Source: Pteria penguin
Lineage: Eukaryota; Mollusca; Bivalvia; Pterioida; Pteriidae
Direction of reading: 5' to 3'
DNA length: 64,000 bases
Assembly (NCBI GenBank): GCA_035048485.1
Contig: CM068592.1
Location: 42,615,133 to 42,679,132 of the forward strand
A model generated the notes under the pieces. It saw only the letters and a list, made by a program, of their open reading frames with translations, ran no database searches and was not told where the DNA came from. Below, in pieces: positions 34,975 to 45,748 of the stretch. Both the position numbers and the translations under genes were made by a program. Positions within the stretch are counted from its first letter, which is position 1, and each line of letters begins with the position of its first letter.

Positions 34975-35285
34975 TGTACTGTATCTGGACCAGTAGCGCA
35001 ACTGGACCGGTAGTGTATCTGGCCTGACCGAGTATCCGGACCGGTAGCGTAACTGGACCGTCAGTGTATCTGGACCAGTATCGTATCTTGACAGGTAACG
35101 TATCTGGAGTGATAGCGTATCTGGACTGGTAAAGCATCTGGACCGGTAGTGTATCTTGACCGGTAGCGTATCTGGACCGGTAGTGTATCTAGACTGGTAC
35201 AGTATCTTGGCCGGTAGCGTATCTGGACCGGTACATTATCTTGACCAGTAGCGTATCTGGACCGGTAGTGTAACTGGACCGTTTG
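34975..35285. repeat. 17-bp tandem repeat, about 18 copies
   Basis: The unit is ACCGGTAGCGTATCTGG with many transitions (GACTGGTA, AGTGTATC, CTTGACC). It lies between the 73-bp array and the outer PLE fragment. Minus-strand translation (a 17-residue repeat) is an artefact. Confidence 0.92.
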
Positions 35286-35292
35286 TGTATTC

Positions 35293-35417
35293 TTCATATA
35301 CTTCATATAAATACTGGACTTGCAAGGAATTATGTAAGGCACTTGATTTTCTCATGAATAATATTTTTGTGCAATTTGATGGCAAGATATATCAACAAAT
35401 AGTTGGGATTCCTATGG
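35293..35417 (+). pseudogene. Outer PLE-1, 5' segment (interrupted RT)
   Basis: Plus-strand reading YWTCKELCKALDFLMNNIF, then VQFDGKIYQQIVGIPM. It stops at GGATTCCTATGG, exactly where the reverse-oriented PLE begins. The next codons (GTNCAPLIAD) resume at 38495. Target duplication TATGG at 35413-35417 and 38490-38494. The 5' start adjoins the 17-bp array, so earlier RT and any endonuclease are absent. Confidence 0.9.
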
Positions 35418-36591
35418 AAGAAAAAAGAGGAGTTACCGGCTCAGTTATCTGGCAGAAGTCACCATGGGGCTTTACAATACATGAATATAAATAATATAAT
35501 AGAACATTTAACACATTACAAAAATATTTGATTGTAGTGCAATTACGATACCGACTTAGGACGGTCATTTAATTTGACAAAAGTCAAACAAATGGTGTGG
35601 TTAACCGGTTTACGGGCCCACCTTCCCATTCACCGTAACAGCAGAACAATCAAAAGACGTACATTTAAAAATTTATAAATAATCCTCCATGTAAAGAACA
35701 AGGGTCAACAGGTATCTCATATTGAGAGGTCATAAAAATATAAACACGTAAAGTATTGTAAAACACATAATGGTATAAAAATATATGCGACATCAACATG
35801 ATAAACCGTGCTCTGCCAGTCTGAAAGCGAGCTAAGACCCTAGATCTGTAGGAGTCCCGACTAACAGTCAGAAGGGACGAGGTACAGGACCATGTCTCCT
35901 CTGAAAGAGGTTTGGACAAGGCCCGTCATATAGTCCCCACCGTCCTGTTAGTCAGCGTGCAACGTTCAAGTAAAAGTCTGCATAAGGCTGTAGAGGGGCC
36001 AAATACAAGACCTATAGTCTTTTTGATGATCTCAATATCATATTGTCTATTTAGGAGACGTTTGACTATTTTATTACATGATAAAATAACGTTATCGGAG
36101 CCTTTTACTTTCCTTAGTTTATATACGAGATCACCGTAAAATTTAGGATGGGAAATTCCTTAGATACATACTGTTGAAAAGAAATATTTCCAAATTTCGA
36201 TAGAAGTTCTGAATAAGATGTGAAGAATTTGCCGAATGTTTTCTTAGCTTGTGATATCTGTAACCCTGAGTTTAAAGTTAAGTAGTAATTTGTAAATTTC
36301 GTTTATGAAAGTCCAAAACATCGGTGCAGCCTCTGACAAATCGAACTAATTGAGATATATACATACCATATGATGGGAGTCGAGGGACATTGCCATCCAA
36401 GTAAGGGAAATTTACAATAGGAAATCCAAAATCCTCACGTTTATCATAAATATTAGTATATATTAGGTTGTTGATAATTTTGATGTTTAAATTTAAGAAA
36501 GGTGTAGATTTATCTCAAGTATTAGCTTTATTCAATGTGAGCTCTGGTGGATATATTTCTGATATAAATTGTTCGAATTCAGGGTTGTCAA

Positions 36592-37230
36592 TCACCAAAA
36601 TGTCATCCAGATATCTGCAAGTATTATTAAATTTGTCAATGAGGTCAAAATGTTTTGATTTTGAATAGAAACCATAAAATCCCTCTCATAACAATGAAGA
36701 AATAAATCTGCTATCAGAGGCGCGCAGTTAGTACCCATAGGAATCCCAACTATTTTTTTATATATCTTGCCATCAAATTGCACAAAAATATTATTCATGA
36801 GAAAATCTAGTGCTTTACACAATTCCTTGCAAGTCCAGTATTTATATGAAGTATATTGTTTGTTGGAAAAGAATCCACAGTTATTGGAAGTACATATGTA
36901 CGTTTTAGATTCTCTGTGAAAACACCATCGTATAAGAGACAACAACTTGCTTTTAATCAAATCATGAGGCAGAGATGTATAAAGTGTAGAAAAATCAAAT
37001 GTAGAAATTTGAGTCGCTTTGAAATTTAGCGAAAGAAGTTTGTCTATAACTTCATGAGAATTTTTAATCGACCAAAAATAATTGATGTTACTCTTATGAA
37101 ATGCGACATCACAATATTTGATAATATGATCTTTTATAGCAGTTAGAGCAGACGTAATATGTTTCGATAGTACCGTAGTAGAGCAGTGGCTAGAATTAGA
37201 TAAGAAACGTGATTTGTAGTTTTGGGAGCC
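36592..37230 (-). pseudogene. PLE-1 RT core
   Basis: Minus strand in order: YKSRFLSNSSHCSTTVLSKH, STFDFSTLYTSLPH (motif A; the PLE form ends in LYTSLPH), RWCFHRESKTYICTSN, TCKELCKALDFLMNNIF, IVGIPMGTNCAPLIADLFL (motif B), and NNTCRYLDDILV with the catalytic YLDD near 36590-36615. A frameshift just before YLDD separates the last block from the rest. The open frame begins well upstream of the first internal Met. Confidence 0.88.
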
Positions 37231-37387
37231 AATACATGGTTGGTAGATCAGATTTATCAGTTTTAATTTTGAAGTCGGACATGGTCATGAGGTGATCGTG
37301 CAAGGTGCTCTCTTTTGAAGTAGGGCTTTCCACATATGTATGAGTGGAGTTTAATTCGTTTTTAAGTACTTCAATATAATATAGTTT

Positions 37388-37810
37388 TCAAACAACTATT
37401 ATGTTATTACCTGCTTTATCAGCGGGAACAAAGACATATTTAGCATGTAAGTCAGCTATCTTCTTTTTAATAGAATTTGTCGTCAATGTATTGGGCTGTT
37501 GAAATAAATGCGGATTTTCCGTAAAGTTCTTAATACGGATATCGACAATTCTTAAAATCTCGAATTTCCAATCATTAAGAGCATGAACCTTTACCTGTTC
37601 TTTTTTACACCAACGTTTACAATATGTAGTTAAAGCATCTTCTATAACGTCACGACATTTATTGAAATCTATCCTGGACGGTAACCTATATTTAGGTCCT
37701 TTTCCAAAAAGGGTGCGCAATTTCCTGTCCGAAATACAGTTTAGGTCTGAAACATCAGGGTTAGATGTAACTTTATTATAATTTAAAATAAGATTTCTTA
37801 TAGGCTTTTT
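37388..37810 (-). pseudogene. PLE-1 RT, N-terminal part with DKG-equivalent motif
   Basis: Minus strand: PLLICYQYKKPIRNLILNYN, then TLFGKGPKYRLP, and finally YVFVPADKAGNNIIVV. The last block is the conserved PADKG region of PLE reverse transcriptases, here DKA. A TGA at 37388-37390 replaces the Cys or similar codon before KLYYIEVLKNEL; otherwise the frame continues to PTMYWLPKL. An upstream frameshift lies near 37830. Confidence 0.8.
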
Positions 37811-38022
37811 GTACTGGTAACAAATAAGTAGAGGTTCTAAATTCTCAAAATATTGGGGGATTTTAGATGTGACTCTAGATCACGGAAAATATTAGAAATA
37901 TTAAGTAGATCGAAGCCTTTATTAATAAATTTAATTTTGAGAAATTGCTGCTTGGGTGGAAAAGATGGAATACGAGGAAAGAGTTTATTATATGAAAATA
38001 AAATAATCAAATTGAGTTTATA

Positions 38023-38300
38023 TCAATCAGAATTGCATAAGCTTCGAAGATCAGCTTTGTCCAGGATAGGTTTCAATTTATTTATCGGAATAGAGGATAG
38101 TGCATGCAAAAGTTCATGACGGCCATTACTTTTTGCGATAAATAGAAGATCGTTTAATGACCTATTTAAACGATTACGTTTTCTGATGTTACGATTACGA
38201 CGACGACCATGTGACCTACGTTTTCTAATAGTTTTATGTCTTAATGTAAAAATATTGATATTATTCTGACGAGAAGAAATATTACCTTGTCGATATATTT
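38023..38300 (-). pseudogene. PLE-1 linker region (Arg-rich)
   Basis: Follows the endonuclease remnant in the same open frame. A very basic segment (KTIRKRRSHGRRRNRNIRKR) could bind nucleic acid or act as a nuclear signal. It is followed by LLHALSSIPINKLKPILDKA, a pattern I associate with the segment before RT in permuted PLEs. The frame ends at a stop (38023); RT text continues in other frames. Confidence 0.65.
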
Positions 38301-38489
38301 GGTCGTTGAGACCAAGAGGGTATGGGGTATGTAGTTGTTTAATCCAGTAGAGCTCGGTTTCCAAAAGTCGTTTTTTTAACATCTGATTTCGTATCACCTG
38401 GTAATTTAGAGATATTTTCTACTGGAGTTATTTTCTCATTGTTAATATTATGTTGGTATTTATTAAAGTGGTTATAAAGAAAATTCTGG
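38299..38489 (-). pseudogene. GIY-YIG-like endonuclease remnant, upstream of RT
   Basis: Minus strand: FLYNHFNKYQHNINNEK, a gap with a frameshift near 38390, then LLETELYWIKQLHTPYPLGL followed by N. The pattern HF..., E-x-x-W-I-x-x-L-x-T-x-x-P-x-G-L-N is the C-terminal half of the GIY-YIG domain found in Penelope-like elements. The GIY and YIG strands themselves are lost by 5' truncation. Position before the RT indicates the permuted order (endonuclease then RT) known for Naiad/Chlamys-type PLEs. Family placement is inference. Confidence 0.7.
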
Positions 38490-39810
38490 TATGGGTACTA
38501 ACTGCGCGCCTCTGATAGCAGATGTATTTCTATATTGTTATGAGTAGGATTTTATGGTTTCTATTCAAAACTCAAAACGTTTCGACCTCGTTGACAAATT
38601 TGATAATACTTGCAAATATCTGGATGACATTTTGGTTATCGACATCCCTGACTTCGAACAATTTATATCAGAAATATATCCACAAGAGCTCACATTGAAT
38701 AAAACTAATACTTGAGATAAATCTACACCTTTCTTAGATTTAAACATCAAAATTATCAACAACCTAATATATGCTAATATTTATGATAAACGTGAGGATT
38801 TTGGATTTTCTATTGTAAATTTTCCTTACTTGGATGGCGATGTCCGTCGACTCCTATCGTATGGTATCTATATATCTCAATTAGTTCGATTTGTCAGAAG
38901 CTGCACCGATGTTTTGGACTTTCATAAACGAAATTTACAAATTACTACTTAACTTTTAACTCAGGGTTACAGATATCACAAGCTAAGAAAAACATTCGGC
39001 AAATTCTTCACATCTTATTCAGAACTTCTATCGAAATTTGGAAATATTTCTTTTCAACAGTATGTATCTAATGGAATTTCCCATCCTAAATTTTACGGTG
39101 ATCTCGTATATAAACTAAGGAAAGTAAAAGGCTCCGATAACGTTATTTTATCCTGTAATAAAATAGTCAAACGTCTTCTAAATAGACAATATGACATTGA
39201 GATCATCAAAAAGACTATAGGTCTTGTATTTGGCCCCTCTACAGCCTTATGCAGACTTTTACTTGAACGTTACACGCTAACAGAGCGGTGGGGAGTATAT
39301 GATGGGCCTTGTCCAAACCTCTTTCAGAAAAGACATGGTCCTGAACCTCGTCCCCTCTGACTGTTAGTCGGGACTCCTACAGATCTAGGGTCTTAGCTCG
39401 CTTTCAGACTGGCAGAGCACGGTTTATCAAGTTAATGTCGCATATATTTTTATATCATTATGTGTTTTACAATACCTTACGTGTTTATATTTTTATGACC
39501 TCTCAATATGCGATACCTGTTGACCCTTGTTCTTTACATGGGGGATTATTTATAAATTTTTAAAAGTACGTCTTTTGATTTTTCTGCTGTTACGGTGAGT
39601 GGGAAGGTGGGCCCGTAAACCGGTTAACCACACCATTTGTTTGACTTTTGTCAAATTAAATGACCGTCCTAAGTCGGTATCGTAATTGCACTACAATTAA
39701 ATATTTTTGTAATGTGTTATATGTTCTTGTATATTATTTATATTCATGTATTGTATAGCTCCATAATGACTTCTGCCACATAACTGAGCCAGTAACTCCT
39801 CTTTTTTCTT
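38490..39810 (+). pseudogene. Outer PLE-1, 3' segment (RT end and 3' UTR)
   Basis: Resumes the interrupted RT at GTNCAPLIADVFLYCYE, then a stop, NTCKYLDDILVIDIPDFEQF, an in-frame TGA (38715), STPFLDLNIKIINN, DFGFSIVNFPYLDGDVRRLL and YGIYISQLVRFVRSC. Post-RT text ends HGPEPRPL at TGA 39358-39360 inside the hairpin 39350-39374. No endonuclease follows. The 3' UTR carries the core at 39661-39686, and the element ends CTCCTCTTTTTTCTT at 39810. By eye it is nearly identical to the inner copy over 1.3 kb, so both insertions are fairly young. Confidence 0.9.
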
Positions 39811-40341
39811 TGTCGTGTTATGTCATCGCTAGCACTAGCTTCGGCCTTGTACATGTATATTTGAAATAATCTATGTCTGGTGTTAAAACTTGTCTCATTT
39901 TGATTCTCTGGAAGAATTCAATCAAAATGTAACCAACAGACTGTTGTTACATTGACAACATTTTCCTTCAGATGCATGAACAGAGACCCATCATCTCCAT
40001 CATCATTCTGATGGTGGACCATACACTCCCGAGAGAAATCAATCAACGAAAACTGAGAAAACACAACAGGTGAGTTAAATTGGTATTGAATATTAAGATA
40101 TTATCTTAGTTGTTACTTTGTACAGGTATGTCTTCACTTTTTGATGAATTCATATTAATCGTGACTGATAGAGGTTGAGGTTTAACAGTTAACAGCAAAT
40201 GATCTGGACCCGTACAAAACAAAATCTAGAATAATACTTACCAGTCAGACCGACCGTGATTCCACACGTTTTTAACACCGAAATCGTTTAACTGGTAATT
40301 ATTTTTCAATCAGTAAACATGATTGGAATGAATCCTATAAA
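39811..40341. other. Unassigned stretch
   Basis: Nothing recognised. Confidence 0.4.
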
Positions 40342-40440
40342 CAGCAGAAATATCACGGCCAGTCTTATAAGTCAGCAGAAATATCACGGCCAGTCTGATA
40401 AGTCAGCAGAAATATCACGGCCAGTCTGATAAGTCAGCAG
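40342..40440. repeat. 31-bp tandem repeat, about 3 copies
   Basis: The unit contains AGCAGAAATATCACGGCCAG and TCTGATAAGTC. Confidence 0.92.
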
Positions 40441-40539
40441 GGGATACTTTTAAAATTCTCTTTACCACTTAATGCCATTTTCCGGTTTTTCAAATAAGCA
40501 GCAGTCGTCCCTGTTTTTTGTATTGAATGTACAAATATG

Positions 40540-40612
40540 TACCGATAAACTAGAAAACAAAAGACATCTGACCAAGCTGTATAACACAAATCACTAAGGA
40601 CATGCGCTGAAC
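40540..40612 (-). mobile_element. PLE tail unit, isolated
   Basis: AGAAAACAAAAGACATCTGA and CCAAGCTGTATAACACAAAT are the complement of one 73-bp tail unit. Confidence 0.75.
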
Positions 40613-40617
40613 TTGAT

Positions 40618-41670
40618 AGCATGTTCTTAGCCGTCGGATTTTATGTATAATATGCTATAAGCCGTGGGATTTAGTGTACTGTGTATTCTAAACCGTCGGA
40701 TTTGGAGTATAGCACGTTGCAATCCTTAGAATTTGGTGTACTGTATGCTCTAAACCGCCGGATTTGGAGTATAGCACATTGCAATCCTTAGAATTCGGTG
40801 TACTGTATGCTCTAAACCGTCGGATTTGGAGTATAGCACGTTGCAATCCTTAGAATTTGGTGTACTGTATGCTTTAAACCGTCGGATTTGGAGTATAGCA
40901 TGCTGTAATCCTTAGAATTCGGTGTACTGTATGCTCTAAACCGTCGGATTTGGAGTATAGCACGTTGCAATCCTTAGAATTTGGTGTACTGTATGCTTTA
41001 AACCGTCGGATTTGGAGTATAGCATGCTGTAATCCTTAGAATTCGGTGTACTGTATGCTCTAAACCGTCGGATTTGGAGTATAGCACGTTGCAATCCTTA
41101 GAATTTGGTGTACTGTATGCTTTAAACCGACGGATTTGGTGTATAGCATGCTGTAATCCTTAGAATTGGTGTAGTGTATGCTCTAAACCGCCGGATTTGG
41201 AGTATAGCATGCTGTAATCCTTAGAATTTGGTGTATTGTATGCTCTAAACCGCCGGATTTGGAGTATAGCACGTTGCAATCCTTAGAATTTAGTGTAATG
41301 TATGCTCTAAACCGCCGGATTTGGTGTATAGCATGCTGTAATCCTTAGAATTGGTGTACTGTATGCTCTAAACCGCCGGATTTGGAGTATAGCATGCTGT
41401 AAGATGTCCGGTTTGGTGTATAGCATGCTCTATGTCTTTGGATTTGGTTTACAGCATGTTGTATACTTTCGGATTTGGTGTAAAGCCTGCTGTAAGCCGT
41501 CGGATTGGGTTATAGCATGCTCTATATTGTGGGATTTGGTGTAAAGCATGCTGAAAACCGTTGTATTCAAAGCATAGCATGCTGTAAGCCGTCGGATTTG
41601 GAATATGGTATGCTGTAAGCCGTCGGATTTGGTGCATAGCATGCTTGTAAGCCGTCGGATTTGGTGTAAT
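40618..41670. repeat. 31-bp satellite with 62-bp and 124-bp higher-order units
   Basis: The right part (41400-41670) is made of 31-bp monomers (GTAAGCCGTCGGATTTGGTG..TAGCATGCT). The left part is 62-bp dimers of two diverged monomers (AAACCGTCGGATTTGGAGTA and AATCCTTAGAATTTGGTGTA). Between 40800 and 41110 dimers alternate CACGTTGCAATCC with CATGCTGTAATCC, a 124-bp unit repeated about 2.5 times. Confidence 0.93.
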
Positions 41671-41729
41671 ATTGTTAGAGGGGTTAGGATTCTTCTCTGA
41701 ATGTTTTGTTGAAGCATGGATACTGATAA

Positions 41730-41880
41730 CGAATGTATACCAGATATACATCTACAATGCTCCTATATACCAGATATATATTTACAATATTCTGGTATTC
41801 CAGATATACATTTACAATGCTCCTATATACCGGATATATATTTACAATATTCTGGTATTCCAGAAAAACATTTACAATGT
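41730..41880. repeat. 30/60-bp tandem repeat
   Basis: Alternating monomers CCAGATATACATTTACAATG and CCAGATATATATTTACAATA, spaced 30 bp. Short open frames on both strands are artefacts. Confidence 0.9.
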
Positions 41881-42404
41881 TCTTTTTTATCACTCGTCTC
41901 AAATGTTTTCTTTTATTAATAAATCTCTGACATATTGGATATACCTTAGTTACATTTCTCTGTTTCAGATAGCAAAAAAATCGCAAATGATATATCTGTC
42001 TGCAAACAAGCCTGAGAAATGTCTATCTATGTAAGAGCTGTACTCCACTGAGACTCAATTAGTGATGCTCATATAGCATACTTCCGTTTTCTTTTAAAGT
42101 AAACAAATATGAATGTTCTGACTTACTAAAACTTCAAATCGCTTGAACTTATTCTAAAGACCATGAATAATTTACGGTAAAGGAGAATGAAAATGTTACG
42201 TGCGTCATTTATTCAGGAATACATAAATTACCTGACATAATTGATAACTGAAAAGAAAATTGCAATTCCTCTGTCTCATTTCCGTGTTACTTTTATTTGT
42301 CTTGTGAATCATGCATATCAATGTTTAATTGTAGTTGCACGAATTAGAGTATTATTGATTAACAGTTAACATGGTTACTGAAAATTAGCTTAAACAAAAA
42401 GAGG
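41881..42404. other. Unassigned stretch
   Basis: Nothing recognised. Confidence 0.4.
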
Positions 42405-42835
42405 ACAATCTGATCCGGAGATCATCCAAAAGACAGTAAGTCTTCTACAGCCTAATACAGATTTTTACATACAGAGCAGTGGGGACTACATTACGGGACT
42501 TGTTGAAACTATTTTACAGAGGATACATGGTCCTGAACCTTATTTCCTCTGACTGTTAGTCGGAAGTCCTACAAATCAAGGGTCTGAGCTCGCGTCTAGA
42601 TCGGCAGAGCACGGTTTATTCATGTTGATATCAATTTATATAGTTTTGATATCTTTGTCGTACTCTGCATTACTATACGTGTTTTTATTTTTATGACATT
42701 TTAACTTGAGAAACTTGTTGATCCTTGCTCTCTTGTTCTCGTTCCTATGTTTTTTATTTTTCAATTTCTTATATTATCAACAGTGCATTTCCGTGGTGAG
42801 TTTTGTCATACGGCCGAGTCACATGCTTTTCCTAT
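42405..42835 (+). mobile_element. PLE 3' region fragment, divergent
   Basis: GAGATCATCCAAAAGACAGT, CTACAGCCTAATACAG, then the hairpin with altered stem (42542-42567), CGGCAGAGCACGGTTTATTC and a tail GTGGTGAGTTTTGTCATACG. It matches 39196-39500 but is diverged, and its tail is closer to the 27.4-kb copy. Confidence 0.82.
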
Positions 42836-43029
42836 TATACTGTTTGCATACTCCGTTACTATAGCAACAAATATACCAACATTCAATTAGTGCACCTAAT
42901 GTAGATTTCTACAAACACAGTCTCTGCATTGGTTCTCAAAGCTTACGTTGCAGATGTCATAATGTAGAGCAACATCATTACCAAAGTATCTACTAGAAAG
43001 AAACAAAACCTGACCAAAGATGGAGCTAA
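42836..43029. other. Unassigned spacer
   Basis: An open frame on the minus strand (42896-43192) crosses a dispersed repeat and is not credible. Confidence 0.35.
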
Positions 43030-43430
43030 AATAATTATAGAACATATATATCTTATAATTTAGTGCACCATATGGGCATTTTGACAACTTATGTCTCTTC
43101 AGTGATGCTCGTGGCCAAATGATTGGAATTCTCAAAATATATAATTTTTTGAAGAGCAGTGTTGAAACCAAAATGACCGAAAAGTGAACCAAATAATCTA
43201 TCTAAGGACAGAGCTAAGCATGAGGGAGATACTTCTTAGTTTTAAAATGATTTACTTAATTTGATGACTGAAAATTTGAAGTATATATCTCATGTCAGTA
43301 CAAAAGCACTGAAAACTAGACTTATGATGCCCTCGGAGACTATCAGTCCACCAGCAGTGACACCGGCATTACGGTTATAATAAATATAGAACATATATAC
43401 ATTATAATTTAGTGCACTGCATGAGGGAGA
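43030..43430. repeat. Dispersed repeat copies
   Basis: TATAGAACATATATA.CTTATAATTTAGTGCAC occurs at about 43037 and 43386. The first continues into GGCATTTTGACAA..GTCTCTTCAGTGATGCTCGT, matching 25650-25710. CATGAGGGAGATA also recurs (43219, 43422). Confidence 0.65.
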
Positions 43431-43599
43431 TATCAGTTAATCGTCAAGTTTACTAATGTTTATAAGATTTACCACAATAATCAATAATCAGGTCAGAGTG
43501 CCATTACAGTTCAGATGGAAGGTACAAAATGTTTAAGTGTTTAAACAGTGATCAAATGTAGTGCAATATGTGTGGTGCAAATAGTCCACAACTTGAGAC

Positions 43600-44280
43600 G
43601 TTTTATACTCTCACAAACGAAGTTTGGGGATATATCGGAATCACTCTATCCGTCTGTACGTCTGTTCATCTGTCCGTCCGGTTATGAAGATCTGAAAACA
43701 GATAGTATAAGGTAGAGGACTTTAATATTTCACACAAATATTCAACATCTCAAGTACTTCATTTTGATACAAAGAAATTTAAACTAATGACATTGATTTT
43801 GAACTTTGGCCTTATGTTTTTACTTTGGTTGAGAAGTGTCTGTAACCATATTTCTCTGACAGTTTAAAGGATAGGACTTCTTATTTCACACATTCATTCA
43901 CAATATCAGGTACTACATTTTGATACCATGACATTTGACCTGATGACCTTGAACTTTGGTGTTGTATTAATAATTTTGTTGATAAGTTCAGTAAGCAGAT
44001 TTCTCTTTCGGATAAAAGGATTGAGATTTCACAGACACTCTATATTGTAATACCAAGTCATTTGACTTAATGACATAAACCTTGGATATTTACCTTATAA
44101 TAATAATTTGGTTAAGAAAGCAGGTTTCTACAATAATGCATGAGACAAGGGTTTGATGTCTGTTTCATTGATAATATACCTCTTGAACAGTAAGGGTTAG
44201 GCTTATGAGGTATAGATGTATATAATGACTTTGACCTAGACTTACTGTTAGTTTATCAACAGATATTTTTACTTAACGGG
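43600..44280 (+). repeat. Dispersed CTTTGACCTTGG-type repeat, diverged
   Basis: Starts with ACAAACGAAGTTTGGGGATA, then a TCTGT/CCGT-rich run, and about 120-150-bp sub-repeats with TGACCTTGAACTTTGG. Same overall build as 44650-45600. Confidence 0.6.
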
Positions 44281-44389
44281 GTTATTTGTCGCGATAGGAA
44301 GTTCTAGTTTAACTTTAGATATAGGCATCTGTTAATTTAGGATACTCTTGAAATAAACGTAGACAAAAAGAGTTGACCCAATTCTCCTT

Positions 44390-44460
44390 ATCTACTTTTG
44401 CTCCGTATATTTGTGGCGACTTTTGTCATGCAGCTTTTTTCAAATGTACTTTCCCTTTAT
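44390..44460 (+). mobile_element. Possible PLE tail remnant
   Basis: GTGGCGACTTTTGTCATGCA resembles the tail text at 27410 and 42800. Very short. Confidence 0.35.
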
Positions 44461-44649
44461 TTCTTACAGTACGTGAATTATTAATAGACGTATATATGTT
44501 CTGAGTTTTTATTATGCTCTCGGGAACGTCATATCCATTAGCAGTGGCATCCAAAGAGTGCCACTATTTTATGAAACTACGCACTTTAGTGTACCATTAA
44601 ATTCAGGGAGAAAATACAACATTCATTGAAGATTCATGTTTTTGAGTAA

Positions 44650-45600
44650 TTATACCCACCGCAAACGAAGTTGGCGGGTAATATTTGAATCACCTTGTCC
44701 GTCTGTCTGTCTGTCCTTCTGTCTGTCTGTCTGTCAAGAAAACTTTAACCTTGGCCATAAATTTTGAACCAAAAAATATGGAGCCTTTATACTATACATG
44801 TGTATTTCTTGTGGGAAGACCTGTCTTTCGGTACCCAAATTTTTGACCCTGTGACCTTCACCTTGACGTTTGACCTACTTTTAAAAAACTTTAACCTTGG
44901 CCATAACTTTTGAACAAAAAAATATAGGGTCTTCATAATATACATGTGTATTCCTTGTAAAAAGGCCTTTCTGTCGGTTTCAAAATGTTTTACCCTGTGA
45001 CCTTGACCTTTGACTTACTTTTGAAAAACTTTAACCTTAGCCATAACCTTTGAACCAAAAGAGATGAGGCCTTCATACTACACATGTGTATACCTTGTCG
45101 GAATACATGTCTGTCGGTATCAAAATTTTTGACCCCATGACCTTGATTTTGACGTTTGACCTACTTTTGAAAAACTTTAACTGTGGCCTTAACTGTTTCA
45201 CTAAAATAGATGGGGTCTTCATGATATACATGTGTATTTCTTGTAGAAATACCTTTCTGTCGGTTTTTTTACCCTGTGACCTTCAGCTTGACGTTTGACT
45301 TTTGAAAAACTTTTACCTTGGCCATAACTTTTGAAAAAAAGAGATAAGGTCTTCATAATATACATGTGTATTCCTTGTAAAAAGACCCTTCTGTCGGTTT
45401 TAAAATTTTGACCCTGTGACCTTGACTAACTTCTGAAAAACTTTAAACTTAGCCATAACTTTTGAACTAAAAGAGATGTGGTCTTCATACTACATATGTG
45501 TATTCCTTGTAGCAAGACCTGTCTGTCGGTACCAAAATCTCAAGCTCTACTTCAAATTTTGTTGCCACGGGGTGTATTTGTCCCGTTAGGACAGTTCTAG
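44650..45600 (+). repeat. About 132-147-bp tandem repeat, 6 copies
   Basis: A lead-in CGCAAACGAAGTTGGCGGGT and a (TCTG)n run precede six units. Each has ACTTTAACCTTGGCCATAAC, ACATGTGTATTCCTTG (44792, 44939, 45079, 45226, 45359, 45491) and GACCCTGTGACCTTGAC. I recall this type from bivalve genomes. Internal open frames are not genes. Confidence 0.9.
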
Positions 45601-45748
45601 TTATATTTTAAATAGTAATACTAACGTCACATAAAAAGTATGAATAAAAATCCCTCTTTAGACGTTTCAGTAGGCGGTTCTTTGAACAAACATAATATTG
45701 AAAAAGTTTTTAATTTTCAGAAATATAATGTGCTTAAAACAGTTTGAA

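Larger units (their letters stand above)
35418..38489 (-). mobile_element. Inner PLE-1 inserted in reverse into the outer PLE-1
   Basis: A 3072-bp insertion flanked by TATGG. Its 3' end (complement of CTCCTCTTTTTTCTT at 35418) is the complete family terminus. Its 5' end at 38489 falls inside endonuclease-like coding, so it is 5' truncated, as expected for target-primed reverse transcription. Order on the minus strand: GIY-YIG-like remnant, Arg-rich linker, RT with DKG-equivalent, grip and YLDD motifs, post-RT region, stop-codon hairpin (35854-35878), 3' UTR with core at 35541-35570. Several frameshifts and a TGA in the RT make it non-autonomous now. Confidence 0.92.

Noticed and set aside
34158..34996. 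Several overlapping open frames as membrane protein genes
   Set aside because: All are readings of the 73-bp PLE-tail array in different frames.
39661..39686. Similarity of the PLE core to the large-subunit rRNA site containing GGTCCTAAG (homing endonuclease target)
   Set aside because: Only about 8 contiguous bases are shared and no rRNA context exists; probably coincidence.
42896..43192. 98-codon minus-strand gene
   Set aside because: Overlaps a dispersed repeat also present at 25650, and no family is recognised.
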